Assembly (NCBI GenBank): GCA_903911145.1
Contig: CAIWCD010000024.1
Span: 1-64,000 of the forward strand
Length of the DNA stretch: 64,000 nt
Direction of reading: 5' to 3'
Origin: an uncultured delta proteobacterium
Lineage (GTDB): Bacteria > Myxococcota > Myxococcia > Myxococcales > 40CM-4-68-19
Below the pieces are notes generated by a model. It was given only the letters and a program-made list of their open reading frames with translations. It ran no database searches and was not told the origin of the DNA. Shown piece after piece: positions 36,012-43,072 of this stretch; the first letter of the stretch is position 1, and each line of letters begins with the position of its first letter. A program made the translations under genes and the position numbers.

Positions 36012-36073
36012 CTTCGACAATCGGTTTGTTACCGTTTTCGATAGTCGTCGTTATCGAATCGTTTGCACTCAAC
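36012..36073 (+). promoter_or_regulatory. Upstream region with dyad and TTTG-N4-CAA element
   Basis: The AT-richer 80 nt upstream of the gene at 36094 contain an inverted repeat CGATA...TATCG around GTCGTCGT (about 36038-36056) and, at 36062-36073, TTTGCACTCAAC. Read on the minus strand, 15 bases (TGTGTTGAGTGCAAA) are identical to the first unit of the array at 47361. TTTTCTGGAG next to the ATG supplies the ribosome binding site. Probably a regulated promoter. Confidence 0.5.
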
Positions 36074-36093
36074 ACAGTTTTCTGGAGGCGTGA

Positions 36094-36450
36094 ATGGCCA
36101 GCCGTCGTGTCGCGGTTGACGCGGTGTGGATCGAATCACTCGGGCACTCGATCGGGGTCCAGCTTGGCCGCGCCATCGCCAAGCACCTCCAGGCCACGCT
36201 CGCCGATTCCGTCGACCTGGGCGCGGTCGCCAAGCAGTTCGCGGGCGCGTCCGGTGGTCGTCGCGGCCAGAAGCTCGACGCAGAAGCGACCGACTGCTCG
36301 TCTCCCGGTTGCGCGAATCCGGTGCTCGCGCGGAGCCTTTGCCGGTCGCACTACTACAAGGCGCGCTACCGTTCGAAGAAGAGCGACGGGGCGAAGAAGC
36401 GGCCGCAACCGGGGCCGAATCCGGCTGCGCTTCCCTCTGGGCGACGGTAA
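36094..36450 (+). CDS. Small protein with zinc-finger-like C-x4-C...C-x2-H motif
   Basis: A 118-residue protein. The N-terminal half is helical (IESLGHSIGVQLGRAIAKHLQ). Residues 68-92 read CSSPGCANPVLARSLCRSHY, a small putative zinc motif (C-x4-C, C-x2-H) that resembles those seen in phage and myxobacterial proteins of unknown role. The C-terminus is very basic (KARYRSKKSDGAKKRPQPG), consistent with nucleic-acid binding. A strong GGAG precedes the ATG, and a TTTG-N4-CAA element lies 20 nt upstream. The GltJ-like gene starts 51 nt downstream. No function can be named. Confidence 0.65.
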   Translation: MASRRVAVDAVWIESLGHSIGVQLGRAIAKHLQATLADSVDLGAVAKQFAGASGGRRGQKLDAEATDCSSPGCANPVLARSLCRSHYYKARYRSKKSDGAKKRPQPGPNPAALPSGRR

Positions 36451-36501
36451 AAGTGGCGAAATCCGTGCACCTCGCAGCATCTGTTGTAGAGTGATCAAGT
36501 C

Positions 36502-38604
36502 ATGCAATTCAGCTGCGAGAGCTGCAAAGCGACACTTCGCATTGCCGACGAGAAGGTCCGAGGCAAACGCCTTGTCGTCCGCTGCAAGAAGTGCGGCGCC
36601 CGCATCCAGATCGCGGACCCGGCGCTCGGTCCTGCGCCGACCGGTGCGGCGCCCCTGTCGCCATCGTCTGCACCTGCTCCGGCGAGCGAGCCGGCGGCCG
36701 CCGAACCCGCGCCGGTTGAGCGTGACACCGACATCGAGAGCACGCAGGCGATCGACTCGAACGTCCTCGCGAAGGCGCTGCGCGTCAGCAAGGGGGAGGA
36801 CGCGACGCCTGGCGCCGGTCTCGATCCGGTCATGGCCGCGCCGCAGAAGCGCGCCCCAGCGGCTGCCGAGCCCGCCAGCAAGCCTGCCCCGGCTGCTCCC
36901 GCCGCCGAGCCCGCAGCGACGCGCCCACGTGATCCCTCCGTCTGGTTCGCGATGATCGCTGGGAAGCAGCAAGGTCCGATGACCCGGGCCGAGCTGGGAA
37001 TCAAGGTTGCACAGGGGACAGCGACGCCGCGGACCTACCTCTGGAAAGAGGGCATGGCCGGCTGGGTGCGCGCTCTCGAGGTGACGGAGTTCGCGTCGCT
37101 CTTCGCTCCTGCTCCGGAGAAGTCTGCGCCGCCGGTTGCGGCGCCTGCGCGTGCCCCGTCGCCGGGCAATGACGATGGCGCGCGCGGAATGCGCGAGTTC
37201 AGCTCGGGAGACTTCGGCGAACTCAAGCTCGGGGATGCAGCGGGAGACGAAGAGTCGGGCCGCGGTCGCCAGCGCATGGAGCCTGCGTTTGCCCGCCACG
37301 AGTTCGGCGGGGGCAGCGAGCACTCGCAGACCGGCAGCAACAGCGGCATCGACATTCCGCTTGATCTCGGCGAGCCCGCACCTCGCGTCGCGGCCGCTCC
37401 TCCCGTGCAGAAGGCCGCGGCGAATCCCGCGCCGAAGGCGACCTCGACCGCGCCAGTCAAGGCCGAGCGCGCGTTCTCCTCCGATCCTCTCGTGCCTGCT
37501 TCCGAGGCGGACGACGAGGATCGCACGCACGTCGAGCCGTTGCCTCTGGGTGAACGGATCCACCAGGAAGAGGTCGCCAAGGAGCTCTTCAGCAACAGCG
37601 ACGAGTCGAACCCGGTCTCGGTTTCGGCGAAGGACCTGGCGACCTGGGCGAGCAAGGAGCTCGGCGGACGCCGCGTCGACAAGGTTCTTCCTGTGCTGGC
37701 AAAGGCGCCGGTGCCGACCGAGCCGCTGATGTCCAAGGCGCAGCGGTCCGCGCCGAAGCTCGGTGGAGCCGCGCAGGAGCGGCAGCCGGACCCGTTCGAC
37801 AGCGTCCCCGATTCGCCTCACCTCTCGCAGCCCGATCCGCGCGAGTCGACGGGCGCGATCATCGAGCGGCTCGGCGTGAAGAAGAGCCAGACGCCGAAGC
37901 TGGTGATGGGCATCGTGGCGGTGGTGGCCGTGATCGGCCTCTTCGTCTCGCTGCTCGCGCGGCGCGAGCAAAACCTCGGCACGCCGGAAGCGCAGGCCGA
38001 GCGCAAGGCTCTTGGTGGCACCGGCGAGTCGATCAACGGACTCCTTCAGGGCAAGACCAGCGGCAGCGAGGCGCAGGGTGGTCAGGCGACGAACCGGCCG
38101 CGCAAAGTGGCGGTCGCGCAGACCGACAAGCCCAGGCCGGAGGACGCGCGCACGGCTGAATCGATCGCGCAGGAGAAGGCCGCGGCACAGGCCAGCGCGC
38201 AGGACGTCGAGGCGCTCAAGGCGCTCGCCGACAACGATCGCGGCATCGGCACGCACGGTCCCAAGGTCGACGCGGCCGTGGCGGCTCCCGACACGTCGAA
38301 GGGCGACACCGGCCTCTCTGCCGACGACATCAAGAAGAAGCTTGGCGAGAACAAGGGTGCGCTGCAGAGCTGCATCGACGACGCGCTCCGCAAGGAGCCG
38401 AATCTGCGCGTCGGCAAGATCCACATCGCCACGACCATCGCCCCTTCGGGAGCGGTGACCAGCGCGAAGATCGACAAGCGCAACGTCGACGACAGCCCGC
38501 TCGGTGGATGCCTCAAGCGGGCCACGCGCCGCATCGTCTTCCCATCGTTCGCGGGAGAGGCGTTCGAAGTCGACATTCCCATCCTCGTCACGGCGGGCGA
38601 TTAG
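36502..38604 (+). CDS. gltJ: GltJ/AgmX-like motility protein (ZnR-GYF-TonB-like)
   Basis: A 700-residue protein. It has an N-terminal zinc ribbon (C5-x2-C8...C28-x2-C31), a Pro/Ala-rich linker and a GYF_2 domain at about 148-200 (VWFAMIAGKQQGPMTRAEL, then LWKEGMAGWV). A long disordered part follows, then one membrane segment at about 467-490 (VMGIVAVVAVIGLFVSLLA) and a C-terminal AgmX/PglI domain at about 610-700 (LGENKGALQSCIDDALRKEP). This is the layout of myxococcal GltJ (AgmX), in which the cytoplasmic ZnR and GYF parts contact MglA and motor proteins and the periplasmic end engages the envelope. Other AgmX-type proteins exist, so the exact role is inferred. No other glt/agl genes are near. 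Confidence 0.75.
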   Translation: MQFSCESCKATLRIADEKVRGKRLVVRCKKCGARIQIADPALGPAPTGAAPLSPSSAPAPASEPAAAEPAPVERDTDIESTQAIDSNVLAKALRVSKGEDATPGAGLDPVMAAPQKRAPAAAEPASKPAPAAPAAEPAATRPRDPSVWFAMIAGKQQGPMTRAELGIKVAQGTATPRTYLWKEGMAGWVRALEVTEFASLFAPAPEKSAPPVAAPARAPSPGNDDGARGMREFSSGDFGELKLGDAAGDEESGRGRQRMEPAFARHEFGGGSEHSQTGSNSGIDIPLDLGEPAPRVAAAPPVQKAAANPAPKATSTAPVKAERAFSSDPLVPASEADDEDRTHVEPLPLGERIHQEEVAKELFSNSDESNPVSVSAKDLATWASKELGGRRVDKVLPVLAKAPVPTEPLMSKAQRSAPKLGGAAQERQPDPFDSVPDSPHLSQPDPRESTGAIIERLGVKKSQTPKLVMGIVAVVAVIGLFVSLLARREQNLGTPEAQAERKALGGTGESINGLLQGKTSGSEAQGGQATNRPRKVAVAQTDKPRPEDARTAESIAQEKAAAQASAQDVEALKALADNDRGIGTHGPKVDAAVAAPDTSKGDTGLSADDIKKKLGENKGALQSCIDDALRKEPNLRVGKIHIATTIAPSGAVTSAKIDKRNVDDSPLGGCLKRATRRIVFPSFAGEAFEVDIPILVTAGD

Positions 38605-38674
38605 GTATAGAGCGCTCACGCGTGTGTGGCGCATGGCCCGTAGAAGCTCTCGCGGGCATCTCGAGGAGTCCTTC

Positions 38675-38995
38675 GTGTATCTCGGTCGCGTGATGGGAAC
38701 GGTGGTCGCCTCGACGAAGGTGGAGGGGCTTGCGGGACAGAAGCTCCTGCTCGTTCAGCCTCTCGATGACCAGCGCGCTCCCGTCGGCGGACTCGAAGTC
38801 GCGGTCGACACCGTGCGCGCGGGCAGCGGCGATCTCGTCTTTCTTGTCGGCTCGCGGGAAGCGGCGCTGGCGCTCGAGGAGAGCTTCGTTCCAGTCGACG
38901 CGGCCATCGTCGGCATCGTCGATCACGTCGGCGTTCCCGATCGATCGAGCGAGCGCAAGTCCGCTCCTGGCGCGGCCAAGCGGAGCGCGCGATGA
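38675..38995 (+). CDS. Microcompartment vertex protein (EutN/CcmL, BMC-P) 1
   Basis: A 106-residue BMC-P protein. GTG 38675 follows GAGGAG and starts the family's usual N-terminus, MYLGRVMGTVVAST. The core motif GLAGQKLLLVQPLDDQ and the AAIVGIVDHV strand are as in pentameric EutN/CcmL proteins that cap the vertices of bacterial microcompartments. A tail of about 20 charged residues follows. The stop overlaps the ATG of a second BMC-P gene. No hexameric shell protein (BMC-H or BMC-T) is encoded in this window. Confidence 0.9.
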   Translation: MYLGRVMGTVVASTKVEGLAGQKLLLVQPLDDQRAPVGGLEVAVDTVRAGSGDLVFLVGSREAALALEESFVPVDAAIVGIVDHVGVPDRSSERKSAPGAAKRSAR

Positions 38996-39282
38996 TTCTC
39001 GCCAAGGTCCTCGGGCCGGTCGTCTCGACCATCAAGCATCCTTCCTACTCGGGCCTGAAACTTCTCGCGGTGCAGCCCATCGATGAGCAGGGCGAAGCAG
39101 TCGGGACCAGCCTGCTCGCGGTCGATCGCATCACCTCGGCCGGCGAGGGCGACACGGTGCTGCTGCTCAAGGAGGGCACAGGAGTGCGCCAGCTCTTCGG
39201 ACTGCCCAAAGAGGCGAAGCTGCCCATCCAGGTCTGCATCGCGGCCGTGGTCGACACCGTGACGGTCGACGAGAGTCGCTAA
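38992..39282 (+). CDS. Microcompartment vertex protein (EutN/CcmL, BMC-P) 2
   Basis: A 96-residue paralogue of the preceding protein. It begins MILAKVLGPVVSTIKHPSYS and continues GLKLLAVQPIDEQGEAVG and CIAAVVDTVTVDESR. The length and ends are those of a plain BMC-P pentamer. It overlaps the previous gene by 4 nt and is followed immediately (TAA then ATG) by a class II aldolase gene, so the three are one transcription unit. Two different vertex proteins could form distinct or mixed pentamers. Confidence 0.9.
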   Translation: MILAKVLGPVVSTIKHPSYSGLKLLAVQPIDEQGEAVGTSLLAVDRITSAGEGDTVLLLKEGTGVRQLFGLPKEAKLPIQVCIAAVVDTVTVDESR

Positions 39283-39942
39283 ATGGCGCTCTCGCCCATG
39301 GCCCGCACGCACCTCGTGCGCATCTCGCGTCGGCTGCACGCCGCGGGCTGGGTCGCAAACCACGACGGCAACGTCTCCACGCGACTCGGGCGCGATCGCT
39401 TCCTCATCACGCCGACCGCCACCAGCAAGGCCGAGGTAACCGAGTCGTCGCTGGTGATCATCGATGGCGCGGGCAAGGTGCTCGAGGGCCGGATGAAGCC
39501 GCCAGGGGAGACGGAGCTGCATCTCGCCGCCTATCGCGCGCGTCCGGACGTGAATGCGATCGTTCACGCGCACCCGCCGTTCGCGACCGCGTTCGGCGCC
39601 GCGCGCGAGCCGCTCGAGCCGCTCTGCCTGCCCGAGGTCGTCGTCTCGCTCGGCTCGATTCCTCTCCTGCCGTTCGCGATGCCGAAGACGCCGCAGGCCA
39701 CCGAAGCGATCACGCGCGGGGCGAGCGAGGCCGAGGCGATGCTGCTGCCGGGCAACGGCGTGCTCACGCTCGGCCCCGACGTCGATTTGGCATTTCTGCG
39801 CATGGAGCTTGTCGAGCACCTGGCGAAGATCCTCCACGCCGCGCGCTCTCTCGGAGGGGCCCACCCTCTGCCTGAATCCGCGCTCACCGAGTTGCGCGCG
39901 CAGCACCGCAAGGCCTTCCCTCGGCCGTCGCGGAGCGCGTAG
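39283..39942 (+). CDS. Class II aldolase family protein (fuculose-P aldolase-like)
   Basis: A 219-residue class II aldolase/adducin-fold protein. Relative to L-fuculose-1-phosphate aldolase it keeps the phosphate-site GNVSTR (29-34), Glu76 in PPGETELH, and the metal pair His95 and His97 in VHAHP. The usual third zinc ligand in L-L-x-N-H-G is replaced by Asn158 (LLPGNGVLTLG). Similar aldolases are cargo of sugar-degrading microcompartments, fitting its place directly behind two BMC-P genes. Whether it still cleaves a sugar phosphate is open. No signal peptide and no obvious encapsulation peptide were seen; the C-terminal QHRKAFPRPSRSA is short and basic. Confidence 0.8.
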   Translation: MALSPMARTHLVRISRRLHAAGWVANHDGNVSTRLGRDRFLITPTATSKAEVTESSLVIIDGAGKVLEGRMKPPGETELHLAAYRARPDVNAIVHAHPPFATAFGAAREPLEPLCLPEVVVSLGSIPLLPFAMPKTPQATEAITRGASEAEAMLLPGNGVLTLGPDVDLAFLRMELVEHLAKILHAARSLGGAHPLPESALTELRAQHRKAFPRPSRSA

Positions 39943-39945
39943 GTC

Positions 39946-41961
39946 GTGAGCGGTTCGCGTCGCGCGCCGTTCGTGAGCGACGGGCCGCGCGCAGATGCTT
40001 TGAACACAAACGATATTGATTTGCATACAAAGCATCTCCGCAACCCCTTGTCTGGTGCGGATCTGCGCGTGATCGTCCGCGCGGCCGAGCTGCTCGGCGA
40101 CTCCTGCACGCTGGGGATTCTCTCGCTGCGGCTGGCGGAGACAGCAGGCTGGCTGGCCCGGGGAAGCTGCGCGAACTGGAGCCGTCTCCCGCTGGAGAAG
40201 CTTGCGCACGTCTGGTCCGCGGAGGGCGAGATCGCGTCGCTCTCGCTGCGCAGCGGAGGCCGATTGCCGGCGGGAACGCTCGCGCTCGACGTCGCTGCGG
40301 ACCGCGCCCTGCTTGAGTTTGCGGTGCAGTCTCTGCTTGCTCTTGATGGCCCGCCCGAAACGCTCCCGATCGCCTATGAGCTGCTCGCTGCCCGTGCACG
40401 AGGTCGCACAGCACGCCGTCGCGCAGGGATGTTCTACACGCCGCCCGCGATCGCCCGACAGGTCGTCGCGCTGGCGCTTTCCCATGCCGCGAAGTTCCCC
40501 GCGGCACCTCTCGTGCTCGATCCTTGCGCGGGTGCTGGCGTCTTTCTCCTCGCGGCCGCGCGTGCGCTCGGCGGCAGTGCGTGGCGCCACTGCGCGGGCA
40601 GCGACATTGATGCTGCGGCGCTCTCGATCGCTGGCTCGGCGCTGGCGCTGCTCTCGTCTCCGCGCAGTTCGTCCGCTCCTGGCGCGGTCTTGCGCGATCT
40701 GCAACTGCATACTCTCGATGCACTCGTGGCGATGCCGCCGAACGCGCCCGCCGACCTGCTTGTCTCGAATCCGCCCTACGGACATCTCGCGGACGAGTCG
40801 CAGCGAGCCCAGCTGGCGAAGGCGTTTCCCGCTCTGCGCGGCGCCGAGATCGATCTCTATGCGGCTTTCATCCTGCGCAGCTTGCTGCTGGTGCGTCCGG
40901 GCGGCTGCGCGGCGCTGCTGGTGCCAGACACCTGGATGACCAACGCGCGCTCGGCTCCGTTGCGCCAGGCCGTGCTGGATGCGGCCGAGCTGCGCTGCGT
41001 CGCCGATCTCGGCAAGCCGTTCGCGGCGGCGAAGGACACCCGCGTGCAGGCGATCGTGCTGGTTCGTCGCGAAGAATCGGCTGCACGCGAGAACGTCCCG
41101 AAGACGCGAAAAGCCGCTCCCAGTGCGGTCCAGACGCACACGGCGCGGCTCGATGGAGCGGTCTTGCGTTCGCTCGCGAGGATCGACGAGGCGACGCTGC
41201 GCGAGCGCGTGAAGGGCGGCTGGCAGCCCTATCGATCGCACGCGGAGCTTCACCTCTGCGCCGCGATGGAGCGCGCCTCGATTCCTCTCGGTGAACTCTG
41301 CGTGGTCGGCTACGGCCTGCGCACGGGGAACAACCCGCTCCATGTCGCGCGCGGTCCGCTGCCGGAAGGCGCGATCCCGCTGTGCGGCGGCGAGGACCTC
41401 GTCCCGTTTCAGCTTCGCGCAGAGCGCCCGAAGTGGCTGCGTGAGCCGACGCCAGAGCTGCTCCGCCTCGTGCAGAAACAGCGCGGGACCGCACGGGTGG
41501 CCATCCAGCGCATTCGCACCAACGCGGCCGCGCCGTGGGTGCGCTGGCTCGAGGCAGCACCCGTGCCGCCCGAGATCGTCTGCCTCGATTCGCTCTCGAC
41601 GCTCTCGGCGCTCGCTCCGGGCGACGACGATCTGCTGCACGCGCTGCTCGCGCTCTGCGGGTCCGTGGCGCTCAATCGCTTTCATCGGCTGCGGACGACC
41701 GACGTGAACGTCAAGCCCAGCGCGCTCGCGCTGCTCCCCGTGCCCAGCCTGCTTGGGTATTCGGATAGGCGAATACGGCTCGCGCAGCTCTCCCGCGCGC
41801 GCACGGCAGAGGCGAATTCAGACAGAGCGCACGTGCTCGAGCGCGAGATCGATCGGGAGGTCTATGCGCTCTACCAGCTCGACGCGGCGGCGATCGACGA
41901 GGCGGAGCGTGGCTTCTGGGGCTCGCGCTACGAGGCGGAGCGGCTGCGCGAACGGGCGTGA
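39946..41961 (+). CDS. N6-adenine DNA methylase (Eco57I/TaqI-like)
   Basis: A 671-residue class I SAM-dependent methylase. Motif X is FYTPP (163-167), motif I DPCAGAGVF (192-200), motif II SDIDAAAL and catalytic motif IV NPPY (275-278). A target-recognition-like C-terminal half follows (LGELCVVGYGLRTGNNPL, LCGGEDLVPFQL). There is no PD-(D/E)XK nuclease motif at the N-terminus and no partner nuclease near, so it looks like a solitary methylase or a nuclease-less Type IIG relative. GTG 39946 is 3 nt after the aldolase stop. Residues 17-31 are encoded by the repeat at 39994-40037, so GTG 40069 is a real alternative start. Confidence 0.82.
   Translation: MSGSRRAPFVSDGPRADALNTNDIDLHTKHLRNPLSGADLRVIVRAAELLGDSCTLGILSLRLAETAGWLARGSCANWSRLPLEKLAHVWSAEGEIASLSLRSGGRLPAGTLALDVAADRALLEFAVQSLLALDGPPETLPIAYELLAARARGRTARRRAGMFYTPPAIARQVVALALSHAAKFPAAPLVLDPCAGAGVFLLAAARALGGSAWRHCAGSDIDAAALSIAGSALALLSSPRSSSAPGAVLRDLQLHTLDALVAMPPNAPADLLVSNPPYGHLADESQRAQLAKAFPALRGAEIDLYAAFILRSLLLVRPGGCAALLVPDTWMTNARSAPLRQAVLDAAELRCVADLGKPFAAAKDTRVQAIVLVRREESAARENVPKTRKAAPSAVQTHTARLDGAVLRSLARIDEATLRERVKGGWQPYRSHAELHLCAAMERASIPLGELCVVGYGLRTGNNPLHVARGPLPEGAIPLCGGEDLVPFQLRAERPKWLREPTPELLRLVQKQRGTARVAIQRIRTNAAAPWVRWLEAAPVPPEIVCLDSLSTLSALAPGDDDLLHALLALCGSVALNRFHRLRTTDVNVKPSALALLPVPSLLGYSDRRIRLAQLSRARTAEANSDRAHVLEREIDREVYALYQLDAAAIDEAERGFWGSRYEAERLRERA
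39994..40037 (+). repeat. Two TTTG-N4-CAAA boxes, 21-bp period
   Basis: TTTGAACACAAA (39999-40010) and TTTGCATACAAA (40020-40031) are exactly 21 bp apart. The block is bounded by a perfect 10-bp inverted repeat, AGATGCTTTG (39994-40003) and CAAAGCATCT (40028-40037). Read on the minus strand, about 37 nt match the array at 47378-47414 with few differences, including ATCAATATCG between the boxes. It sits in the first codons of the methylase reading frame. Confidence 0.75.
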
Positions 41962-41973
41962 TAACGGTCTGCC

Positions 41974-42411
41974 ATGTCTCTGAGCATCGCGTGGATTCTC
42001 TTCTGCTGCGCATATCTGCTTACGCAGATATTCATTCCCTCCTTCGCGCGCAAACCCGCGGTGCTGGCGGTCGCGGGGCTCGTGAGTGTCTTGCCGTTCG
42101 TCTGGTTCACCGACGGGCGGCTCGCCCTCTTCTTTGTCGTCGGGGCCGCCGTTTCCTTCGGTGCGTTGCTGCTTCTGGCCTCACTGCGCACGGGGAACAC
42201 CGCGGGCCGCGCGTTCCGGCTCGCCTCCGCGGCATTGCTCCGTCCATCTCTCATTCTTGCCGCGCCGATCGCCGTCGTTGCCGAGGTTGCCGGGCGATGG
42301 TCGGGCGCCTCGTTCGTCGTCTGGCGCGCTCTGGTGGCGGCCGCGCTCGTTCTCGCGGCTGGAGTGCTTTTCTTCGCGCGGGCATTGGCCGTGAGCACGC
42401 GGAGCGAATGA
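41974..42411 (+). CDS. Integral membrane protein, 4 TM, unknown
   Basis: A 145-residue hydrophobic protein with four or five predicted membrane segments (IAWILFCCAYLLTQIF, PAVLAVAGLVSVLPFVWF, LALFFVVGAAVSFGALLLL and a final VVWRALVAAALVLAAGVLFF). No charged motif or family was recognised. It starts 12 nt after the methylase stop, so it probably belongs to the same transcription unit. It converges with the next gene. Confidence 0.6.
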   Translation: MSLSIAWILFCCAYLLTQIFIPSFARKPAVLAVAGLVSVLPFVWFTDGRLALFFVVGAAVSFGALLLLASLRTGNTAGRAFRLASAALLRPSLILAAPIAVVAEVAGRWSGASFVVWRALVAAALVLAAGVLFFARALAVSTRSE

Positions 42412-42420
42412 GCGGCGGGT

Positions 42421-42846
42421 TCAGGCCCGTGGCGCCGCGTGTCCTGGCCGCGCGCGCAACGCGATCACGGAGATCTCCGCAAGCGCGAGGAAGAAGAAGA
42501 AGCCGTAGGCGCACGTCGGCAGACCCATCCGATACGACGAGCGCGTGGCCAACTCTTCGAGCGCCATCTTCGCCGCGAAGAGCGAGCCGATGGTGCCGAC
42601 GACGAGGTTCGCGATCATCGGCCAGGCCGCGCCCAGTGCGGCCCGCAGCGATGCCAGCGTGATCAGCAGCGCCGTCGAGAAGAGCGTGAAGCCTGTGTAG
42701 CAGGCGGGGTAGCCGAAGAAGAACGGGCAGGGGTCGCCGAACGCGCACTCGTTGGTGAAATAGCGCGTGCCCGCGAGGTAGCCGGAGAAGAGCACACCCG
42801 CGCAGCAGAGCGACAGCGCGATTCGCCGATAGGTCTTGGCGCTCAT
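42421..42846 (-). CDS. Four-TM membrane protein with conserved Cys
   Basis: A protein of about 141 residues, starting MSAKTYRRIALSL; ATGs at 42852 and 42864 are alternatives. It has four hydrophobic segments. The first loop reads NECAFGDPCPFFFGYPACYTGF and a later loop GLPTCAYGFFFF, giving four Cys near the membrane surface. This spacing recalls VKOR-like disulfide oxidoreductases, but the C-x-x-C active site is not present, so I keep it as unknown. The gap to rmuC (42865-43072) is a divergent promoter region with no clear motif. Confidence 0.55.
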   Translation of the reverse strand: MSAKTYRRIALSLCCAGVLFSGYLAGTRYFTNECAFGDPCPFFFGYPACYTGFTLFSTALLITLASLRAALGAAWPMIANLVVGTIGSLFAAKMALEELATRSSYRMGLPTCAYGFFFFLALAEISVIALRARPGHAAPRA

Positions 42847-43072
42847 GTCCATCACACGGTGCATCGCCGATGCCAGCGGTCCCTTACGAGAGGGAGGGGC
42901 CTGTTCTCGCGCGCGTCGGGTTCCGACGAGTGTTGGGACGGCGTGCGCCGCGCCGCAGAGCTTGCGTCTGGCTGGCCTGCCACGCAGGCGGTTCGCACTC
43001 TTGTGGGCTGCGCGAACGAGATGGGGTGTCGGACCCGATCGCTAAGCTGGTACTAAACTCCCGGGAGGTCGC

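Noticed and set aside
36136-38634. A long minus-strand frame opposite the GltJ-like gene
   Set aside because: The sense strand has zinc ribbon, GYF and AgmX domains; the antisense has none.
38923-41685. A 920-codon open frame on the minus strand opposite the BMC-P, aldolase and methylase genes
   Set aside because: The plus-strand frames carry clear family motifs; the antisense product is Arg-rich and without any domain, as expected from high-GC codon bias.
42421-42846. VKOR-type vitamin K epoxide reductase
   Set aside because: Cys-rich loops are suggestive, but the C-x-x-C active site and family core are not seen.
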